Positions 1-14,308 of a stretch of DNA of 64,000 nt are shown piece after piece. Below the pieces are notes generated by a model that saw only the letters and a list, made by a program, of their open reading frames with translations, made no database searches and was not told where the DNA came from. How positions within the stretch are numbered: position 1 is the first letter of the stretch; each line of letters starts with the position of its first letter. Both the position numbers and the translations under genes were made by a program. This DNA is from Thauera chlorobenzoica (GTDB taxonomy: Bacteria > Pseudomonadota > Gammaproteobacteria > Burkholderiales > Rhodocyclaceae). The stretch lies in assembly GCF_001922305.1 (NCBI RefSeq), contig NZ_CP018839.1:806001-870000 (forward strand), read 5' to 3'.

Positions 1-393
1 GCGGAGGAGGCCGGCACGCTGTTCCTGACCAACGCCATCGCTCCGGTGCAGATGGCCGAGCGCCTGCTCGGGCGGCTCGCGCCGGACGGCGTGCTCGGTT
101 TCATGAGCTCGGTGATGGGCAGCGTGGAGCTGGCCCAGGCCCAGCACCGCCTCTACGGTGCCAGCAAGGCGGCGTTGAACCACCTCGTGCACAGCCTGTG
201 GGCCGGTCTGGGCGAAACCCGCCTGACCCTGCTCTGCCTCCATCCGGGCTGGGTGCAGACCGACATGGGCGGCGCCGAGGCGCCGCTGGACGTGGGCACG
301 AGTACCGCGGGGGTGTGCCGCGTGCTGGCGGGTGCTGCGGGGCGGGGCGGGGTGCACTTCATCGACTACCGTGGGCAGGCCTTGCCCTGGTAG
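1..393 (+). CDS. Short-chain dehydrogenase/reductase, C-terminal part
   Basis: The reading frame is open from the first base of the window, so the gene starts upstream and only about 130 C-terminal residues are seen. The visible part has the SDR pattern: an Asn-containing segment (TNAIAPVQMAE), a Ser strand (GFMSSVMGSV), then the catalytic YxxxK as YGASKAALN, and the usual PGWVQTDMGG stretch after it. These are the Ser-Tyr-Lys catalytic triad region and the substrate-side loop of NAD(P)-dependent SDR enzymes. The Rossmann nucleotide-binding start lies outside the window. The substrate cannot be told. It ends at a TAG about 70 bases before the convergent porin gene. Confidence 0.85.
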   Translation, partial: AEEAGTLFLTNAIAPVQMAERLLGRLAPDGVLGFMSSVMGSVELAQAQHRLYGASKAALNHLVHSLWAGLGETRLTLLCLHPGWVQTDMGGAEAPLDVGTSTAGVCRVLAGAAGRGGVHFIDYRGQALPW

Positions 394-455
394 GGCGGGC
401 GCAGGCCGTTCCCCGCGCGGAAAGCGCAGGGGGGCGCCTGGGCGTGGCCCGGTAG

Positions 456-2897
<2,442 letters not shown>

Positions 2898-2987
2898 CCG
2901 CCCGCGCCCGCGCCGGCGCCGCGGCCGACTCCCGCGACGGCTGCCGCCTGCGGATGGCGGCGGGGTGAAGAACGCGGGCGGGGCGCT

Positions 2988-3416
2988 TCAGGCGCCGGGG
3001 GCCGCGCCCGAGAGCAGGGCGACGATCCGCGGCGGCAGCGGCTTCGCCCGGATCCGCCCCTGTTCGGGGTCGAACGCGGTCCAGACCCGGGTTTCGCTGC
3101 ATTCGACCGCGATCGTGTCGCCGTTGCGGACGAGGTGGCGGATCTCGAACGCACTGCGATGCACCGCCGCAATCCTCGATTCGATGACGATGTCGTCGCC
3201 CCAGCGGGACGGCGCCTTGAACCGGGCCTGGTTGTCGACGAGGGGGATGCCGTCGATGCCGAACTCGTCGATCATCGATTTCAGCGTCAGCCCGGCGCGC
3301 CCGAGCAGGGCATGCACCGAGAAATCGAACCAGACGAAGTAATGCGGGTTGAAGACGATTCCGGACGGATCACAATGGCCGAATTCGACCTGCAGGGTTC
3401 GGGTGTTGGCGAGCAC
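2988..3416 (-). CDS. 4-hydroxybenzoyl-CoA thioesterase family protein
   Basis: A hot-dog acyl-CoA thioesterase of about 142 residues. The start contains the family signature EFGHCDPSGIVFNPHYFVWF; the Asp in CDPSG corresponds to the catalytic Asp of Pseudomonas-type 4-hydroxybenzoyl-CoA thioesterase. I place the start at a GTG (base 3416) because AAGGA sits 6 bases upstream and the length then fits the family; an ATG at 3464 would add 16 Pro-rich residues. It lies head-to-tail with the MaoC, DUF2889 and molybdopterin oxidoreductase genes, which suggests CoA-ester metabolism. The actual acyl substrate is unknown. Confidence 0.88.
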   Translation of the reverse strand: MLANTRTLQVEFGHCDPSGIVFNPHYFVWFDFSVHALLGRAGLTLKSMIDEFGIDGIPLVDNQARFKAPSRWGDDIVIESRIAAVHRSAFEIRHLVRNGDTIAVECSETRVWTAFDPEQGRIRAKPLPPRIVALLSGAAPGA

Positions 3417-3504
3417 GCGGGGTCCTTTTCGTGGCGGGGGCGGTTCCGGCGTTGCGGCCGGCATCGGGCAGAGGCCGCGGCCGACGGCCTCGGCCCGCGG
3501 ATCG

Positions 3505-4026
3505 TCATGCCCCGGGGGTGGTCCGGCAGCCGACCAGGTTGACCGCGAGCATGCTCAGCACGACTTCGCCGCGCTGGTTGAGCACTTCGATTTTCGAGCG
3601 CACGATTCCCCGGTCCGGCTTCGACGCCGAGCGCCGCGCCTCGATCACCGTGACCCGGGTGCTCAGCACGTCGTCCGGGCGCACCGGCACGAGCCAGCGC
3701 AGCTCGTCGAGCCCGGGCGAGGACAGGCTGGCGTTGGCGCTCAGGTAGTGCTCGGCGTACATCCGCATCATCAGGCCGCAGGTCATCCAGCCGCTGGCGA
3801 TCAGGCCGCCGAACACCGTGCCGGCAGCCTTGGCGGGGTCGGTGTGGAAGTCCTGTGGGTCGTAGCGCCGGGCGAACTCGATGATTTCCCGTTCGGTCAC
3901 CCGCATTTCGCCGAAGCGGTGGACGGCGCCGGGGAGGTAGTCCTCGAAGTAGCGGTCGTCGATCGGGGTGGAGAAGGTGCCCGGGTGGGTGGGTTCGGGG
4001 GCGGTCGGTTTGTATTGTTCAGTCAT
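3505..4026 (-). CDS. MaoC-like hot-dog domain protein (possible enoyl-CoA hydratase)
   Basis: A 173-residue protein with one MaoC-type hot-dog domain. The segment FARRYDPQDFHTDPAKA followed by GGLIASGWMT is the hydratase-2 motif, with the Asp and His expected at the active site. Standalone MaoC proteins hydrate 2-enoyl-CoA or act as CoA-ester dehydratases (for example mesaconyl-CoA hydratases). It sits 15 bases downstream of the DUF2889 gene and ahead of the thioesterase on the same strand, probably one transcript. Substrate not assignable. Confidence 0.85.
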   Translation of the reverse strand: MTEQYKPTAPEPTHPGTFSTPIDDRYFEDYLPGAVHRFGEMRVTEREIIEFARRYDPQDFHTDPAKAAGTVFGGLIASGWMTCGLMMRMYAEHYLSANASLSSPGLDELRWLVPVRPDDVLSTRVTVIEARRSASKPDRGIVRSKIEVLNQRGEVVLSMLAVNLVGCRTTPGA

Positions 4027-4041
4027 GGTCGTGTGGGGGCG

Positions 4042-4602
4042 TCAGTCCTTTGCCAGTTCCGGATATTCGCGGCGCACGGTGTCGCCGCCGTGGCGCCAGG
4101 CCTTGCACTCGCCGACGAAGGCGGTCACGCGCGGGTCGGTCCAGCGCCGGGGGTCGGGTTCGGCCGCGAGCTGGCGGGCGATCCGGTCCGGCCAGGAGGC
4201 CTGGGTGTAGGTGTTGCCGACCTGGGTGATGAGGTCGGTCAGGTGCACGCAGCCTTCCTCGCCGCCGACGCGCTCGCGCACCTGGCGCATGAAGCCCGCT
4301 CCGATCTGCAGGCCGATCAGGCGGCGGTAGGCGGCCAGGCTTTCCGGACAGGTGGGCCAGGGGGCGGTCTGCATCCGGGCCTCGACGTCGCGGATGGTGA
4401 ACTCGCCGTCGATCAGGAAGGCGATCGTCAGGTCGTGGAGATTCCTCCCCGGCTGCACCGACTCGCGCGAGCGGAACACCATCTCATGGGCTTTTTCGTC
4501 GGTCACCGTGGCCTCGATTTCCCACAGCCCGTCCTTGCGCCGATACGCGCGGCAGGTGATCTGTCGCGTGTGCATCAGCTCGCGCTCGCTGCCTCCAAAC
4601 AT
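4042..4602 (-). CDS. DUF2889 domain-containing protein
   Basis: A protein of about 186 residues whose body matches the DUF2889 pattern: an opening HTRQITCRAYRRKDGLWEIE, then TDEKAHEM and a DLTIAFLIDGEFTIRDVEA core. No catalytic motif or membrane segment is evident. Function is not established for this family. The start at 4602 is preceded by AAGGGA; a slightly later ATG (MHTRQ) is also possible. The gene follows the molybdopterin oxidoreductase by about 120 bases and precedes the MaoC gene, so a shared pathway is likely but unproven. Confidence 0.75.
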   Translation of the reverse strand: MFGGSERELMHTRQITCRAYRRKDGLWEIEATVTDEKAHEMVFRSRESVQPGRNLHDLTIAFLIDGEFTIRDVEARMQTAPWPTCPESLAAYRRLIGLQIGAGFMRQVRERVGGEEGCVHLTDLITQVGNTYTQASWPDRIARQLAAEPDPRRWTDPRVTAFVGECKAWRHGGDTVRREYPELAKD

Positions 4603-4723
4603 TGTTCCGGTTCCCTTTACGGAGCGGCGGCGGACTCCGCCGCCGCAATGGCAAAGCCCGCATGATACGGGGAGCGGATCAGGAGATGCCAACCCCTGGC
4701 GCGGTGGCAGGGTGCGCGCGCCG

Positions 4724-7474
4724 TCATTGCCCGCCACCGACCCGCTTCACCCCCACCGGCACGATGTCGCCGGCCGAGCCGGTGGCGTCGGTGAGGTCGA
4801 GCAGCATCGGCACCAGGCTGTTCATGCTCGTGACCTTGAAGTCCTTCGCCGTCGGCGTCGCCCAGTGGTCGAACTGGCCGATCATCAGCAAGGTGTCGGG
4901 GCGGATGCCCTGGCGCAGCACCACGCGGCCGCGGGTGGCGCGCAGCGGCGAGCGCACTTCGATCAGGTCGCCGTCCTCGATGCCGAGCTTTGCCGCGGAG
5001 GCGGGGTTCATGATCACGCCGCGGTGGCCGGCGACGTTGGCGGCGACTTCGCGCACCATCTGCAGGCTGACGTTGCCGCCCCAGGCGTACTGCATGCTGC
5101 GCGAAGTCAGCAGCCAGAACGGGAAGTCTTCCTCGCGCCCGCCGAGGTTGGAGATCACCGCGTCCTTGATCAGGTGCGAGAAATCGTGGAACTCGGGCAG
5201 CGGGCGGTATTCGTCGAGCTGGCGGTCCCACCACTGGATGCCGGCTTCGTGGAGGCGGCGGCCGAGCTCGGTGCCGACGCGCAGGATGCGCTCCTGGTAG
5301 GGCATCTCGAAGCGCAGGCCGTGATCGACCAGGTGGGGGTAGAGATACCACTGCAGGCGCGGGAAGCCGATGGTGCGAAAGCCGTGCTCGCGCCACCAGT
5401 CGAGGCCGTGGTCCTCGGTGCCGCCGGTGAGTTCGGCGCTGGCGGCGCGGCAGCTGGCGTCCCAGATCGTCTCCACGCTGTGGGCCTGGTCGAGGGGCAG
5501 CGAGTAGTCGTAGTCCGCCCCTTTCAGCGGCACCCCGGCGGCGCCCTTGTTGATCGCCTTGTTGTAGTTTTCGAGTACGCCGGTGCGCCGCGCCAGCTCG
5601 GTGGTGATCCAGGTGAAGTCGCGCGCCTCGCCCTGCGGTGAAACCGCCGGCTGGCGCAGGGCGAAGCCCTGCTGATCCCAGAATTGCTCGACGTACTTGG
5701 TGCCGCCGATGCGCATCAGCTGCAGGCCTTCGAGGTCGGTGCAGTCGGGCAGCAGGATGTCGGCGAAGTGGTTGGTCTCGTCGCGGGTGTAGGTGAACGC
5801 GACGACGAACGGAAAGCGCTCCAGCGTCTTCGCCACCTGGGGGGTGTCCCAGAACGAGATCACCGGATTGGTGCGGTAGAAGAACCAGACCTCGGGCTGG
5901 GTCGGCTCGGGGAAGTGCTCGAAGCCCTGCACCTGCTGCATCCAGGCGAGGTGGGTGGGGCCGAGCGCCGCGCTCCAGGCCGAGTTCGCCACCAGCGGCA
6001 CGAGGGTGCGGTTGGCGTTGCGGATCTGCGGGCGGGAGACCCAGTTTTCCTTGTCGGTGGGGTTGAACGGGTAGTCCATGAAGCCGTCGGGGCCGGGCTT
6101 GGCGCTGCTCTGGCGGTCGTTGGCGGGGCGGTTCAGGCGCACCGCGGTGCCCAGCGTGCCGCCGGGGACGTCGAGGGCGCCGACCAGGCAGGCCATCAGG
6201 GTGCGCGCCCAGCAGCAGTCGTAGCCGCCCCAGCCGTTGTTGACGGTCTTGCCCAGGGTGATCGCCACCGGGCGCAGGGGCAGGGTGCGGCCTTCGATCT
6301 CGATGGTGGCGCCGATCTGGGCGTGGTCGAGGTATTCGTTGGCGACGCGGCGGATGGTGCCGGCGGGGACGTCGCAAACCTTCGCCGCCCATTCCGGGGT
6401 GAATTCGCGCTCGTGTTCGAGGAGTTTGCCGAACGCGGTGCTGACGCTGACCCCGGTGTGCTCGAAGCGCTCGCCGTCGGCGCCGAGTTCGAGGCCGTTG
6501 GCGGCGAAACAGCCTTCCAGCGCGGGGTCGGTGTCCGCGGTGTCGAACGGCACCGCGGCGGCGCGCTTCAGGTCCCACACCAGCGGCTTGCGCGTGTCCG
6601 GATCGCGCAGGTAGTAGCCGTTGGGCGCGACCAGGTAGGGCGAAGCGGTCATGTGCTTGAGGAAGTCGATGTCCAGGCGTGTGCGCGCGTTCTCGAACAG
6701 CATCACGTGGATCATCGCGTGCATGAACGCGGGGTCGGTCTTGGGCTTGATCGGCACCCACTCGGCCGAGCAGCCGCCGGTGATCGACAGGTGGGGCTCG
6801 ACCTGGACGCGCTTGATGCCCTGCTCGACGCGTGCCGCGGCGTGGCGCCAGACGCCGCACACGCCGCCGGAGGCCTCGATGTTGCTGCCGAAGGAGACGA
6901 CGTATTTTGTGCGCGGGGTGTCCGGGCAGACGGTGAAGGCGCGGTGCCAGAGCTCGCCGTAGAGGTGTTCGGAGTGGGTGCACTTGACCCCCTGGCCGCT
7001 GCCGAAGCTCAGGTCGACCGGCCCCCAGGCGGAAAGGAAGGCGGGGAAGGTGCCCATGTAGGCGGTGGGGGTGCCGCCGCCGCCGAAGCTCGCCGCCACG
7101 CGCGGGTAGCCGGACGTGTCGAGCAGCCCGTTCGCGCACACCGTGTTGAGCTTGGCGGCGATCATGTCGAGCGCCTCGTCCCACGAGATCGGCACGAAGC
7201 CGGGGTCTTCGTCGCGCCCCTTCTTCGGGTTGGTGCGCTTCATCGGGCTCAGCACGCGGTTCGGGTTGTAGGTCTTCTGTACCAGGCCGAAGGCCTTGAC
7301 GCAGACCCGGCCGTCGGCCGGGTGCACGCCTTCGGCGTCGAAGTTGGGCTCGATCGCGGTCGCCACGCCGTCTTCGACCTTGACCTTGAACAGATCCGGT
7401 CCGGCCACGCACTGGTAGCAGTAGCCGGCAACCCGCTTCACTGCCGGTGATTCAACGTTTGATACCGTTTGCAT
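4724..7474 (-). CDS. Molybdopterin oxidoreductase catalytic subunit (PadB-like)
   Basis: A 916-residue member of the DMSO-reductase family of Mo/W-bis-MGD enzymes. The N-terminus has CYQCVAGP and later GRVCVKAFG, the iron-sulfur region; the usual third Cys of C-x2-C-x3-C is replaced by Pro. The protein continues through molybdopterin-binding segments (FGSNIEASGG, FYRTNPVISFWDT, TYTRDETNHFADILLPD) to the C-terminal molydopterin-dinucleotide domain (SRSMQYAWGG, MNPASAAKLGIEDGDLIEV). No Tat signal is seen, so it is probably cytoplasmic. By eye the N-terminus recalls PadB, catalytic subunit of phenylacetyl-CoA:acceptor oxidoreductase, but no iron-sulfur or membrane partner gene is adjacent. The start has AGGAAGG upstream. 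The exact substrate is inference. Confidence 0.85.
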   Translation of the reverse strand: MQTVSNVESPAVKRVAGYCYQCVAGPDLFKVKVEDGVATAIEPNFDAEGVHPADGRVCVKAFGLVQKTYNPNRVLSPMKRTNPKKGRDEDPGFVPISWDEALDMIAAKLNTVCANGLLDTSGYPRVAASFGGGGTPTAYMGTFPAFLSAWGPVDLSFGSGQGVKCTHSEHLYGELWHRAFTVCPDTPRTKYVVSFGSNIEASGGVCGVWRHAAARVEQGIKRVQVEPHLSITGGCSAEWVPIKPKTDPAFMHAMIHVMLFENARTRLDIDFLKHMTASPYLVAPNGYYLRDPDTRKPLVWDLKRAAAVPFDTADTDPALEGCFAANGLELGADGERFEHTGVSVSTAFGKLLEHEREFTPEWAAKVCDVPAGTIRRVANEYLDHAQIGATIEIEGRTLPLRPVAITLGKTVNNGWGGYDCCWARTLMACLVGALDVPGGTLGTAVRLNRPANDRQSSAKPGPDGFMDYPFNPTDKENWVSRPQIRNANRTLVPLVANSAWSAALGPTHLAWMQQVQGFEHFPEPTQPEVWFFYRTNPVISFWDTPQVAKTLERFPFVVAFTYTRDETNHFADILLPDCTDLEGLQLMRIGGTKYVEQFWDQQGFALRQPAVSPQGEARDFTWITTELARRTGVLENYNKAINKGAAGVPLKGADYDYSLPLDQAHSVETIWDASCRAASAELTGGTEDHGLDWWREHGFRTIGFPRLQWYLYPHLVDHGLRFEMPYQERILRVGTELGRRLHEAGIQWWDRQLDEYRPLPEFHDFSHLIKDAVISNLGGREEDFPFWLLTSRSMQYAWGGNVSLQMVREVAANVAGHRGVIMNPASAAKLGIEDGDLIEVRSPLRATRGRVVLRQGIRPDTLLMIGQFDHWATPTAKDFKVTSMNSLVPMLLDLTDATGSAGDIVPVGVKRVGGGQ

Positions 7475-7541
7475 GGCGACCTTCCTCCCTCCTGCTGGCG
7501 CAGCCGTTACCGGGAGTCCGGAATGGGCAGGCAGCAAATAT

Positions 7542-7561
7542 GAATGACCGTTCAGTCATTC
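7542..7561. promoter_or_regulatory. TetR-type operator palindrome
   Basis: A perfect inverted repeat, GAATGAC-N6-GTCATTC, with inner bases CGTTCA. Its form matches operators of TetR-family regulators that control acyl-CoA or aromatic pathways. It overlaps the -10 element of the leftward promoter for the molybdopterin oxidoreductase, the position expected of a repressor. No TetR gene is present in this window. Confidence 0.65.
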
Positions 7562-7586
7562 TTTGCGAAGGGGGTGGAAAAGTCAA
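7558..7586 (-). promoter_or_regulatory. Sigma-70-type promoter of the molybdopterin oxidoreductase
   Basis: On the minus strand TTGACT (-35) and AAGAAT (-10) are 17 bases apart, 84 bases before the ATG at 7474. The palindrome at 7542-7561 covers the -10 and the likely start point, which suggests repression by a TetR-type protein. Confidence 0.55.
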
Positions 7587-7732
7587 GGTTGGTGTTTCCG
7601 CGAGGGGTGCGGGTGGGGGCGTGGCGGTCCGGCGGCGTGAATGTGCAAGTCTTGTTGACAGCGCTTGCTGCCGGCGGCCCGCTCCGCATAGGCTGTCGGT
7701 CCCACGCAGAGCGGTGCCGGAGATCCCGGGCA

Positions 7733-8350
7733 GTGACGAAAAAGCCGATCGACGAAGTGCGCACGCGGGTTCCGCTGCCCTTGCCTGTGCCCGATGGTGC
7801 CTCCTGGCGCAGTGCCGGGCGCGGCGCTGCCGGCGCGTGGTGCCGGGTTGATTCGCCCAACCACGATGCCCGCCCCGAGGGCGAAACGGTCCGTCTGGTC
7901 GTGATCCACGCGATCAGCCTGCCGCCCGACGAGTTCGGCGGCCCCGGAGTCGAGCAGCTGTTTACCAATACGCTCGACCCCGCAGCCCATCCCTATTACG
8001 CCGCCATCCACGGTCTGCGGGTATCGGCGCATTACTTCATCCGCCGCGACGGGGGGCTGATCGAGTTCGTCGATCCGGACCGGCGTGCCTGGCATGCGGG
8101 CGTGTCGTGCTGGGAAGGGCGTGAGTGCTGCAACGACTTTTCCGTCGGCATCGAACTCGAAGGCTGCGACACCCGGTCTTTCGAGCCGGCGCAGTACCGG
8201 CGCCTGGCCGATCTGCTCCGGATGTTGTGCCGGCGCTACCCGGTCGAGGGCGTGGTCGGGCATTCGGACATCGCGCCGGGCCGTAAAACCGACCCCGGAC
8301 CCTGCTTCGACTGGGCGGCGCTCGCGCGCGCGCTGGGGCGGCGGATCTAG
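7733..8350 (+). CDS. ampD: 1,6-anhydro-N-acetylmuramyl-L-alanine amidase AmpD
   Basis: Cytoplasmic zinc amidase of peptidoglycan recycling that removes the stem peptide from 1,6-anhydro-MurNAc. It aligns closely with E. coli AmpD: VIHAISLPPDEFGGP, DPAAHPYYAAI, LRVSAHYFIRRDG, RAWHAGVS, NDFSVGIELEG and GHSDIAPGRKTDPGP. Zinc ligands are the His in VIHAIS and the His and Asp in GHSDIAPGRKTD; the catalytic Glu is in GIELEG. The start is uncertain: a GTG at 7733 with GGAG upstream gives 205 residues; the upstream open frame is non-homologous. It lies just before the lytic transglycosylase, a functionally related gene. Confidence 0.93.
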   Translation: MTKKPIDEVRTRVPLPLPVPDGASWRSAGRGAAGAWCRVDSPNHDARPEGETVRLVVIHAISLPPDEFGGPGVEQLFTNTLDPAAHPYYAAIHGLRVSAHYFIRRDGGLIEFVDPDRRAWHAGVSCWEGRECCNDFSVGIELEGCDTRSFEPAQYRRLADLLRMLCRRYPVEGVVGHSDIAPGRKTDPGPCFDWAALARALGRRI

Positions 8351-8390
8351 CGGGGGAGGGGGAGGAAGGCCGGGCGGCAGCAGATATGTT

Positions 8391-8419
8391 TTGACAAAAT
8401 GTTTGCTGGACAATAAAAT
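8391..8419 (+). promoter_or_regulatory. Sigma-70 promoter upstream of the lytic transglycosylase
   Basis: A perfect -35 TTGACA (8391-8396) is separated by 17 bases from TAAAAT (8414-8419), five of six matches to the consensus. Transcription would start near 8426, leaving a leader of about 290 bases before the ATG at 8714. Confidence 0.75.
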
Positions 8420-8425
8420 CCGCTC

Positions 8426-8650
8426 CCTGTTGCTATGCAGCATTTCTATTCCGGCCTGTTCCGGTATTTCTACTCGTTACGGTGCGGCGCCTTCCTCGCA
8501 GGGGAGACGCAGTTTCATGGACGCACGCACCGCGGGGCCCGTCGTCTGGTTGCGGCGATGGGCTTGACACCTACTGGCGACCGAGCATGTCTGCCCGCCA
8601 CTGCGGCCCATCCGCTGCATGGCGCTCGCCCTGCCTACCGTGCAGGGCGA
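8426..8650 (+). other. Candidate structured leader RNA (or small RNA)
   Basis: The leader between the promoter and the transglycosylase gene contains nested complementarity. Bases 8432-8441 pair over all 10 positions (one G-U) with 8614-8623, enclosing about 170 bases. Inside, 8555-8563 pairs with 8606-8613 (one bulge), 8480-8486 with 8526-8532, and 8575-8579 with 8596-8600. Just outside is an 8-bp stem with a 7-base loop, 8627-8650. It matches no riboswitch class I recognise. GC-rich sequence folds readily, so this needs covariation to stand. Confidence 0.35.
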
Positions 8651-8713
8651 TTCGGATCCCCCGATACGGGAGGCTCCTCAGGCAGCGGCTCCGGCCACAG
8701 CATGGAGGACACC

Positions 8714-9514
8714 ATGAAACACGCAACTCGATTCGATACGCTCGCCCGCGAGACGGGCGGCGCCGTGCTCAGCATGGCGCACGCCGCGGTTCTTTCCTTC
8801 GGCCTGCTGGGCATGGCGCAGATGGCCGGTCAGGACGATGCCGCCGGGCACGCGCGGTTTTCCACGGTCTTTGCGGACACCGCGCCGGCGCCAGCCGAGC
8901 GCGCCGCGCCGCTGAGTGCGGCCGTCCAGCTGGCGCCCGCTCCGGTCCAGGCGGCGGGCGCGGGACGCTCGCTGGTCAGGGTGCGGGGGCTCGATGCGCT
9001 GGCGGCCGATCCTTTTGCGCGCGCAGCCGATGATTTGTCGACCGAGATGGCCCGGGTGCGCGACTGGATCGCCGACACCTACCGGGTTTCCGAAACCGCC
9101 CTCGTTCCCGCACTGGTCGCGGCCGAGACTTCGGCGCAGGAACTCGGCTTCGATCCCTTGCTGATCGTCGCGATCATGGCGGTGGAGTCCAGCTTCAATC
9201 CGCGCGCGGTCAGCAACATGGGCGCGCAGGGGCTGATGCAGGTGATTCCGCGCTATCACCAGGACAAGATCGGCCCGCAGCGCAGTAAAAACGCCTTGTT
9301 CGACCCGAAAGTGAATGTACGCGTCGGCACCCTTGTGCTGCACGAAGGCTTGCAGCGCTACGGCAGCATGCAGCGCGCGCTGCAGTACTACAACGGCGCC
9401 CTCAAGGACCCCAACGCACGCTACACGCGCAAGGTCATGGCGCTGAAGAAGCGCCTGATGACGATCGCCGGGCGCAGCGCCGGCACGCGCGGCGAGGCCG
9501 GGCAGGCGAGCTGA
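8714..9514 (+). CDS. Lytic transglycosylase (SLT domain)
   Basis: A 266-residue protein with a C-terminal Slt-type domain that cleaves the MurNAc-GlcNAc bond to give 1,6-anhydro-MurNAc, the precursor of AmpD's substrate. The catalytic Glu is in AIMAVESSFNPRAVS (near residue 157), followed by GAQGLMQVIP and the distal ALQYYNGALKDPNARY motif. The N-terminus has one hydrophobic segment (VLSMAHAAVLSFGLLGMAQM) that may be an anchor or signal. The start has GGAGG 5 bases upstream. The frame is open through the leader, but that extension does not look like the family. Confidence 0.88.
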   Translation: MKHATRFDTLARETGGAVLSMAHAAVLSFGLLGMAQMAGQDDAAGHARFSTVFADTAPAPAERAAPLSAAVQLAPAPVQAAGAGRSLVRVRGLDALAADPFARAADDLSTEMARVRDWIADTYRVSETALVPALVAAETSAQELGFDPLLIVAIMAVESSFNPRAVSNMGAQGLMQVIPRYHQDKIGPQRSKNALFDPKVNVRVGTLVLHEGLQRYGSMQRALQYYNGALKDPNARYTRKVMALKKRLMTIAGRSAGTRGEAGQAS

Positions 9515-9566
9515 TCCCGCCGCCGCCCCGCTTGCCGCAACGCGCTTGCACGGGGACGAAAAAACG

Positions 9567-9594
9567 AAAAAAGCGCCGCATGCGGCGCTTTTTT
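9567..9594. terminator. Bidirectional rho-independent terminator
   Basis: A perfect 28-base palindrome: six A, a GC stem (GCGCCGCA/TGCGGCGC) and six T. It works in both directions, between the convergent transglycosylase and pckG genes. Confidence 0.92.
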
Positions 9595-9617
9595 GACGAC
9601 TGCGCCTGCGGCGCGGG

Positions 9618-11465
<1,848 letters not shown>

Positions 11466-11866
11466 GATTTACAGCTCTCCCGTGTGCTGTGGTGCAAAAC
11501 CATCCCCGTCGGTCGGCCAGCGCTGCAGGAGGAGGCCGCCTGGCCGGCGGGCTGCACGGGCGCGGCGGCGCCCGTTTACGCGACCGCGGCGGTCCCGAGG
11601 GTAAACCGCAATCGGCGAAAGCCCGTGATTATGCCATGACCGGAGGGCTTCGATGAATGGCGGGGCGACGATCGTTGATCAGATTCTGTATGAAACTGAA
11701 ACGGTCTGTTTTCACATCGCAATTTTGTTTTTCGTAATGCGGAAGATGCGTGATCCGCGTTATCCTTTGCAGCCTGGCGCAACCGGGATCGGGGCTGCGC
11801 GCTCGCCGGCGCGGCAGCTTCCACTTCTGGCGCACGGCACTCCAACGACGAGACGGGAGGACACTC
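11466..11866. other. Divergent intergenic region, pckG/maeB
   Basis: No gene is supported here; the short frames are antisense or lack a ribosome site. The middle (about 11675-11760) is AT-richer than its surroundings and probably carries the promoters of both genes, but I see no hexamer pair I would defend. TTGATCAGATTC at 11676 is not an FNR box because the second half-site is missing. Confidence 0.5.
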
Positions 11867-14140
<2,274 letters not shown>

Positions 14141-14156
14141 GCCTTCTGCTTCCGGC

Positions 14157-14181
14157 GCGCATCGGCGTATTTTCGATGCGC
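14157..14181 (+). terminator. Hairpin after maeB (weak terminator candidate)
   Basis: An 8-bp perfect stem, GCGCATCG with CGATGCGC, around a 9-base loop, 17 bases after the maeB stop. No U-tract follows, so termination is uncertain. Confidence 0.3.
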
Positions 14182-14237
14182 GTCAGGGCGGGCAGGAGCG
14201 GAATGTGGGAAAATTTCCCGGCAGATTTCGAAAATAC

Positions 14238-14266
14238 TTGAAAATAAATTTGTATCTGCTTATTTT
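14238..14266 (+). promoter_or_regulatory. Promoter of pbpG
   Basis: TTGAAA (14238-14243) and TATTTT (14261-14266) are 17 bases apart in an AT-rich stretch that stands out in this GC-rich DNA. The ATG of pbpG follows 42 bases later. Confidence 0.5.
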
Positions 14267-14308
14267 TTAAATAGAAACATTCCGCAATCCTTCACCGGGC
14301 TGTCGACC

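Noticed and set aside
8426..8625. 6S RNA (ssrS) because of size and closing helix
   Set aside because: I cannot place the conserved central-bubble sequences, and the usual neighbouring gene zapA is absent.
11676..11690. FNR box in the pckG/maeB gap
   Set aside because: Only the TTGAT half-site is present.
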